A DNA stretch of 64,000 nt, taken from NCBI GenBank assembly GCA_046328995.1, contig JAXLVN010000004.1, forward strand, positions 124,001-188,000, read 5' to 3'. How positions within the stretch are numbered: the stretch's first letter is position 1; each line of letters begins with the position of its first letter. Below are positions 59,402 to 64,000 of this stretch, one piece after another. Origin of the DNA: JADJXV01 sp046328995. Lineage in GTDB: Bacteria; Bacteroidota; Ignavibacteria; Kapaibacteriales; UBA961. The translations under genes and the position numbers were made by a program. The notes under the pieces are model-generated. The model was not told the origin of the DNA and made no database searches. It saw only the letters and a list, made by a program, of their open reading frames with translations.

Positions 59402-59917
59402 TTAACTGCTCGCTACCAACGTAATCGTAAGTGATTTACTACCTCCAGCGGTTACCGTTTCAGTGTGAACGGCTGATGTTGTGTATCCTGATGCCGTGGC
59501 AGTTACAGAATATTCTCCGGGAGCAAGCCCTATGGCGGCAACACCGCTCGAGTTTGTATCCTGCGAATAGGATTTATCTCCGGATTTGGTAGTTACCACC
59601 GCACCCGAGAGTACCGCATCTTCTGTGCCCTTCACGGTAACGATTAACGAACCATTGCCGGGGGCGAGTGCTAGATTATAGACTACATTTGTACCCGCCG
59701 GCTTGGGGGCTGACGTTGTGTAGCCCGTCATCGACGCAACTCCTGTGTAGGACTGAGACGAAGACACGATCATTGTTGCTGTACCGGTTGAATTGGTTAA
59801 GCCGCTTCCGCCTGTCGTTGCCGGACTCAGCGTTACGCTCGCATCAACGAGTGCATTACTGCCGGAATCATTTACCACTGCTGAATAAGTCGCTTTCTGA
59901 AGAATCGGATCTTCCAT
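59402..59917 (-). CDS. Leaderless protein with two carboxypeptidase-regulatory-like Ig domains
   Basis: 171 residues from the ATG at 59917 (AGAGGTATTTGTC upstream). Two tandem beta-sandwich units (ALVDASVTLSPATTGGSGLT, TGYTTSAP and VLSGAVVTTKSGDKSYSQ, GEYSVTATASGYTTSAVH) of the CarboxypepD_reg/PEGA-like type (GAxVxxxxxGxxxxxTxxxGxxxxxLxPGxYxVTxxxxGY). Such domains are normally exported, yet no signal peptide precedes MEDPILQKATY. The longer frame from 59983 starts MNHLVRKLQLTVCIHFI, which is weakly hydrophobic and not a convincing leader. It could be released by another route or be an intracellular structural protein. Divergent from the cyclase. Confidence 0.72.
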   Translation of the reverse strand: MEDPILQKATYSAVVNDSGSNALVDASVTLSPATTGGSGLTNSTGTATMIVSSSQSYTGVASMTGYTTSAPKPAGTNVVYNLALAPGNGSLIVTVKGTEDAVLSGAVVTTKSGDKSYSQDTNSSGVAAIGLAPGEYSVTATASGYTTSAVHTETVTAGGSKSLTITLVASS

Positions 59918-59998
59918 GACAAATACCTCTGTTATAAAATGAATACACACTGTTAGTTGCAATTTACGAACAAGATGGTTCATAAAGCAAAGAAATAG

Positions 59999-60006
59999 TA
60001 TTTTTG
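59999..60006 (+). promoter_or_regulatory. Candidate -7 box for the cyclase gene
   Basis: TATTTTTG, 36 nt upstream of the ATG at 60042. TAnnTTTG match, no clear -33. Confidence 0.45.
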
Positions 60007-60041
60007 TGCAACTCTTATACTATGTAATGAAATAAATCAAT

Positions 60042-61943
60042 ATGGCATCTCAACTACACGAAGACATTCAGGAATATACGACTACTTCCGTCCTGCTTGA
60101 GGAGGCAGCTGTAGCAAGCAACAATCTCGCAGCCGAATTACTGAATCAATCACAGTACGAAGACGCCATCACCACGGCGAACGAAGCACTTCGCATTTCA
60201 CGTGAGGCAAATAGTATCTTACAGGAAGGCAGAGCACTTACGATGCTTGGCAGGGCTGCTCTCGAATGTGGTGAATTTACCGATTCATTGGAGTATTATA
60301 CACAATCACTTGTGCTCTTCGAACAGTTAGGCGACAAAAAGCGAATGGCAATAGCACTTGGGCAGATAGGGCGCACCCACCGAAACTTTTCAAATTATCC
60401 GAAAGCGATGGAGTATTACCAAAAAGCATTGGAATTAGACGAGGAAATTGATAATTCCGAAGGTATTATTAATCAAATAGGGAATATTGGCAATGTGTAT
60501 TTAATCCTCTCCGACTATCAAAATGCCCTCACGCACTATAATAAAGCTCTCTCTCTATCCGAAAAGACAGGTAACACGACATCAGCTGCAAAAAATATTA
60601 TGAGTATCGGGACGGTACATTTGTACCTTGAAAACTATGCAACTGCTTTAGAATATTACCATAGAGCGCACACAATCCAACAAGAGTTCGGCAGTAAAGT
60701 AGATATTGCAATTACCACAAGTAATATTGGTGGAGTGTATTATAAGCTTGATGACTATAGTCAATCACTGAGCTTTTATACGACGGCGCTCGATTCTTAT
60801 ACAATGCTTGGTAATAAAGCAAATATGGCAGAAATGCTGAATAATATTGGCGCAATTTACAGAGCAATGGATGAGTTTGATACGGCATTGGACTACTATG
60901 ACCGCGCATTGTCGATGAATAAAGAAATCGGGAACAAGCTTGGAATAGCCATGAATCTCAGCGGCATCGGCAATGTATTTATAGACGATAAATTTGAGAA
61001 GTTTCATCCTGCCACAGCAGAAGAATACCTTCTCCAGTCGATTGAAGTATTCACCGAAATCGGAATCCTGAGACAAGTATTTGATATTTACCACATGTTA
61101 GCCGAATTAAATGAAGTTACCGGAAATTGGCAAAAAGCATATCATTACCACAAACTCTATCACGACCTCGAAAAAGAAGTACTCAGCGAAGAAGCCAAAA
61201 AACACGCCGAACAGCTCGACTATGAACGCAAAACAGCCGAACGTGACAAGCAAATAGCCATTGATCATGCCAAGCATGAGGCAACCGAACATCTCCTCCA
61301 TAATGTGTTGCCGCCGAGTATCGCGGCTAAAATGTTGGACGGAGCGACTCTCATCGCCGAGAAATTACAGAATGTATCGGTGCTCTTTGCTGATATTGTC
61401 GAATTTACTAAACTCTCTCAACTCATTAGTGCTGAAGATCTTGTAGCCGGATTAGATGGAATTTTTTCAGAATTCGACGCACTCGCCGAGAAGCATGGCT
61501 TAGAGAAAATCAAAACCATCGGTGACTCCTACATGGTCGTAAGCGGCGCACCGACACCACGGGCAGACCATGCCGAGTCTATCGCACTGATGGCATTCGA
61601 CATGATGCAGGCAATGCAGAAATTTACCTCGATTACCACCGGCGAACGTATCCGCATCCGCATCGGAATTCATACCGGTGATGTGGTGGCGGGAGTCATC
61701 GGAAAGAAGAAATTCGCCTATGACCTCTGGGGCGATGCCGTGAATACCGCCAGCCGGATGGAATCTCACGGCGAACCCGGGAAAGTGCATATCACCCAAG
61801 AGTTTAAGAATGTTCTTGTAGAGCAGATTGCAGCCGGCAATCATCATCTACACCTACGATTTGAAGAGCGCGAACCCCTTCATATCAAAGGAAAAGGCAT
61901 GATGAGCACGTATTTTCTATATCCGTCGGACACAGGCAGGTGA
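60042..61943 (+). CDS. TPR-containing class III adenylate cyclase
   Basis: 633 residues. About eight TPR units (about 10-340; A-L-E-Y-Y-x-R-A-x-x-I, G-N-I-G-x-V-Y motifs), an alpha-helical linker/coiled coil (about 370-420, EVLSEEAKKHAEQLDYERKT), then a class III cyclase domain (about 430-620). Metal Asp in VLFADIVEFTKLS and KIKTIGDSYMVVSG; the Lys in KIKTIGD and Asp in YDLWGDAVNTASRMES are the adenine-specifying pair, and N/R of VNTASRM are catalytic. So adenylate rather than guanylate cyclase is predicted. No signal peptide: cytoplasmic, with input through the TPRs. Confidence 0.93.
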   Translation: MASQLHEDIQEYTTTSVLLEEAAVASNNLAAELLNQSQYEDAITTANEALRISREANSILQEGRALTMLGRAALECGEFTDSLEYYTQSLVLFEQLGDKKRMAIALGQIGRTHRNFSNYPKAMEYYQKALELDEEIDNSEGIINQIGNIGNVYLILSDYQNALTHYNKALSLSEKTGNTTSAAKNIMSIGTVHLYLENYATALEYYHRAHTIQQEFGSKVDIAITTSNIGGVYYKLDDYSQSLSFYTTALDSYTMLGNKANMAEMLNNIGAIYRAMDEFDTALDYYDRALSMNKEIGNKLGIAMNLSGIGNVFIDDKFEKFHPATAEEYLLQSIEVFTEIGILRQVFDIYHMLAELNEVTGNWQKAYHYHKLYHDLEKEVLSEEAKKHAEQLDYERKTAERDKQIAIDHAKHEATEHLLHNVLPPSIAAKMLDGATLIAEKLQNVSVLFADIVEFTKLSQLISAEDLVAGLDGIFSEFDALAEKHGLEKIKTIGDSYMVVSGAPTPRADHAESIALMAFDMMQAMQKFTSITTGERIRIRIGIHTGDVVAGVIGKKKFAYDLWGDAVNTASRMESHGEPGKVHITQEFKNVLVEQIAAGNHHLHLRFEEREPLHIKGKGMMSTYFLYPSDTGR

Positions 61944-61999
61944 CCGCAGCGAACGCTTTGAAATGTGCGAACCGAACCCCTCAATCCCCAAAAGAACGT

Positions 62000-62007
62000 T
62001 ATTTTTG
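62000..62007 (+). promoter_or_regulatory. Candidate -7 box for glyQS
   Basis: TATTTTTG, 46 nt upstream of the glycyl-tRNA synthetase start at 62053. Confidence 0.45.
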
Positions 62008-62052
62008 TAGAAAAATTAACAACCGTTTTCTTATTACTGCTGAAAGTATATC

Positions 62053-63474
62053 ATGGCTACAACTCTCGACGCACTTCTCTCTCTCTCCAAACGCAGAGGT
62101 TTTGTATTTCAATCATCCGAAATTTACGGCGGCCTCAACGGCTGCTGGGATTACGGTCCGCTCGGCGTGGAATTACTCCGCAATGTCAAAGAAGCATGGT
62201 GGAAAGCAATGACCTATCGTGATGATATTGAAGGAATTGATGCCGCCATTCTCATGCACCCGCGCACGTGGGAGGCGAGCGGTCACCTGTCGCAATTCTC
62301 CGACCCGATGATCGATAATAAGACGAGCAAGGCACGCTACCGGGCCGATAATCTCATCGAAGAATATATCGATAAGCTGCGCAAAAAAGGCAAAACCGAT
62401 CAGGCAAATGCCGTCGAAGCGCGCCTCGCAGCCGCTGCCGGACCCCAGGATTATTACCAAATTATTGTTGATGAAGAAATTACCGACCCCGTCTCCGGTA
62501 CGAAAGAATGGACCGAGGTGCGGTATTTTAACCTCATGTTCAAGACCTTTATCGGTCCGGTCGAGGACGTGAGCAATGTGGTCTATCTCCGCCCGGAAAC
62601 CGCGCAAGGGATATTCGTGAATTTCAAAAATGTGATGGAATCCTCCCGCCAAAAGCCGCCCTTCGGTATCGCGCAGATTGGTAAGTCGTTTAGAAATGAA
62701 ATTAATACGAAGAATTTCCTCTTCCGCACACGGGAATTCGAACAAATGGAAATGCAGTATTTTGTGGCGCCGGGCACCGAAAGCGAACACTTCGAATACT
62801 GGCGTCAGCAGCGCTGGAATTGGTTCTTGCAGTATGGTATGAAGCCCGAATCCCTGCGCATGAAACCCCATGATAAATTAGCTCATTACGCAGCAGCGGC
62901 CGTTGATATCGAATATTTATTCCCGTTTGGTTGGGGCGAGATCGAAGGTATCCACTCACGCACTGATTATGACCTCAAGCAGCATCAGGAATTCTCGGGT
63001 AAAAAATTGGAATATGTCAATACTGCCAATGGCGAACGTTTTGTGCCGTACGTGGTCGAAACAGCGGTCGGCGCCTCACGTTCGTTCATGGCGTTTTTGT
63101 GTAATGCTTATGATGAGGAAGAAGTGACCGGCGATGACGGCAAAACCGAAAAGCGCGTTGTACTACGTTTCCACCCGAAACTTGCCCCCGTCAAAGCAGC
63201 CGTATTTCCACTCACGAATAAAGACGGTTTGCCGGATATAGCGCAGGCATTGTATCAAAACCTGCTTAGTAGTTTTCGAGTGCAGTATGACACAAGTGGT
63301 GCAATTGGAAGACGTTACCGTCGTCAAGATGAAATTGGAACGCCATTCTGTATCACAATAGATCACGACTCTCTTACCGACAACGCAGCCACGATTCGTG
63401 ACCGCGACACGATGCAACAGGAGCGGATACCGATCGATAGAGTGAAGGCGTATTTGCTGGAGAAGTTGGGGTAA
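62053..63474 (+). CDS. glyQS: Glycyl-tRNA synthetase, dimeric alpha2 type
   Basis: 473 residues. Class II synthetase that charges tRNA-Gly; this is the single-chain alpha2 form. Motif 1 in RRGFVFQSSEIYGGLNGCWD and YGPLGVELLRNVKEAWW; motif 2 FGIAQIGKSFRNEI and LFRTREFEQMEMQYF; motif 3 KAAVFPLTN and GAIGRRYRRQDEIGTPFCIT. The catalytic and C-terminal anticodon-binding regions are intact and the length is normal. A short 22-base gap leads to the PIN gene. Confidence 0.97.
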   Translation: MATTLDALLSLSKRRGFVFQSSEIYGGLNGCWDYGPLGVELLRNVKEAWWKAMTYRDDIEGIDAAILMHPRTWEASGHLSQFSDPMIDNKTSKARYRADNLIEEYIDKLRKKGKTDQANAVEARLAAAAGPQDYYQIIVDEEITDPVSGTKEWTEVRYFNLMFKTFIGPVEDVSNVVYLRPETAQGIFVNFKNVMESSRQKPPFGIAQIGKSFRNEINTKNFLFRTREFEQMEMQYFVAPGTESEHFEYWRQQRWNWFLQYGMKPESLRMKPHDKLAHYAAAAVDIEYLFPFGWGEIEGIHSRTDYDLKQHQEFSGKKLEYVNTANGERFVPYVVETAVGASRSFMAFLCNAYDEEEVTGDDGKTEKRVVLRFHPKLAPVKAAVFPLTNKDGLPDIAQALYQNLLSSFRVQYDTSGAIGRRYRRQDEIGTPFCITIDHDSLTDNAATIRDRDTMQQERIPIDRVKAYLLEKLG

Positions 63475-63496
63475 TAACTCATTCCTGTAAAACAAT

Positions 63497-63904
63497 ATGG
63501 ATGTCGTAATTGATACTAATGTAATTATTACTGCCATGCGTTCTCGTTATGGGGCATCAAATAGATTACTTCAGGAATTAGCTACAGGCAAAACTACAGT
63601 TCATATTTCTGTTCCTCTTTTTCTAGAGTATGCAGAAGTTCTACTTCGTTTTGCTGATATTGGGGTAACTGAATACACTACTATTTTATCTTTTATTGAT
63701 ACAATTGCAATTCATCATAATATCTTCTTTCTCTTTCGAAAATTCCTTTCAGACAACGACGATGATATGATTTTAGAACTAGCAATTAAAGCAAACGCAC
63801 AGTACATCATTACGTATAATATCAAAGATTTTAAAAATGCTGTGCAATTCGGAATTATACCCATAACCCCAAAAGATTATTTACAGTTAATAGGAGTACT
63901 ATAA
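63497..63904 (+). CDS. PIN-domain putative toxin (COG1569-like)
   Basis: 135 residues, clearly AT-richer than glyQS. PIN fold: MDVVIDTNVIITAMRSRYGA (Asp6), SVPLFLEYAEVL (Glu about 42), DNDDDMILELAIKANAQYII (acidic cluster about 88-92) and TYNIKDF (Asp about 108). This is the COG1569/PIN_3-like group often paired with a small antitoxin. The stop overlaps the next ATG (TAATG), placing the toxin gene before its partner, the reverse of vapBC. Confidence 0.88.
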   Translation: MDVVIDTNVIITAMRSRYGASNRLLQELATGKTTVHISVPLFLEYAEVLLRFADIGVTEYTTILSFIDTIAIHHNIFFLFRKFLSDNDDDMILELAIKANAQYIITYNIKDFKNAVQFGIIPITPKDYLQLIGVL

Positions 63905-64000
63905 TGACAGTAACAATGAACATACCGGAAACTGTATATACCGCACTTTTGCGTCTATCTGGAGTTTCTAATCGTGAACAGATGGAAGTGATTTTAGCAG
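63904..64000 (+). CDS. Probable antitoxin, cut by window end
   Basis: First 32 residues only: MTVTMNIPETVYTALLRLSG and VSNREQMEVILA. It starts at the ATG sharing its A with the upstream TAA. The beginning resembles a ribbon-helix-helix or short DNA-binding antitoxin (TxxIPExxYxxL). The family cannot be set from this fragment. Confidence 0.6.
   Translation, partial: MTVTMNIPETVYTALLRLSGVSNREQMEVILA

Noticed and set aside
62173..62871. 232-codon minus-strand frame in glycyl-tRNA synthetase
   Set aside because: Shadow of a clear class II synthetase on plus.

Overview
The window looks like a chromosome segment from a member of the Bacteroidota/Chlorobi (FCB) assemblage, possibly a Kapabacteria-like or Ignavibacteria-like lineage; the lineage is an inference, no rRNA gene is present. 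The support is: five secreted proteins ending in type IX secretion (T9SS) type A sorting domains, SBBP-type propeller repeats, a two-component-propeller/Y_Y_Y histidine kinase, Shine-Dalgarno-poor starts, a zapA - small RNA - rny order, and at least ten copies of a Bacteroidota-type -7 promoter box (TAnnTTTG) 25-100 nt upstream of starts.

Layout. 1-1570: rny (cut by the left edge), a probable 6S RNA and zapA, all on minus. 2031-9592: a 1559-residue SBBP/beta-helix/Ig adhesin-like protein, a (CTCTG)12 microsatellite, and an AT-rich pair (unknown exported protein plus a metzincin-like protease). 9675-17472: ligA, a cohesin/dockerin T9SS protein, a class V aminotransferase and a secreted beta-helix protein. 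17490-20740: a 150-bp tandem-repeat array, an acyl-CoA synthetase and an unknown gene. 20794-24304: a small CNF1/CheD-like candidate cysteine deamidase, then a minus-strand membrane-protein/metallophosphoesterase cluster. 24579-33428: minus-strand genes (GT2, AtuA-like, HAD, PilM-like, ComEA-like, DnaJ, thiolase) separated by repeats. 33738-37971: YodC-like protein, arylsulfotransferase-like protein, second SBBP protein and a stand-alone rpsD. 38123-41946: peroxiredoxin, alpha/beta hydrolase-TetR operon, coaX and a DUF1684 lipoprotein, with three copies of one 16-bp palindrome suggesting a TetR regulon. 42401-48177: CHAP protein, DinB, lipoprotein, an ISAs1-family IS with an exact 8-bp target duplication, and nadE. 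48190-49640: a small AT-rich island (tandem colicin-immunity-like protein, VapC/antitoxin pair) between two copies of one palindromic repeat. 49871-56740: sensor kinase, LuxR-type regulator, T9SS protein and a peptidase-S74 fibre-like protein. 56908-64000: GNAT, outer-membrane-like protein, GrpB, a leaderless Ig-like-repeat protein, TPR-adenylate cyclase, glycyl-tRNA synthetase and a PIN toxin with its partner cut by the edge.

How the parts relate. Housekeeping genes (rny, zapA, ligA, dnaJ, rpsD, coaX, nadE, glyQS) are scattered singly rather than in classical operons. Between them lie surface and secreted proteins and intergenic regions unusually full of short palindromic and tandem repeats; I distinguish about ten families, several with two or more copies here. 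The most unusual protein-level candidates are the deamidase-like protein at 20794-21372, the tandem immunity-like protein at 48306-48722, and the leaderless Ig-like-repeat protein next to the cyclase. No CRISPR array, tRNA or rRNA gene was found.
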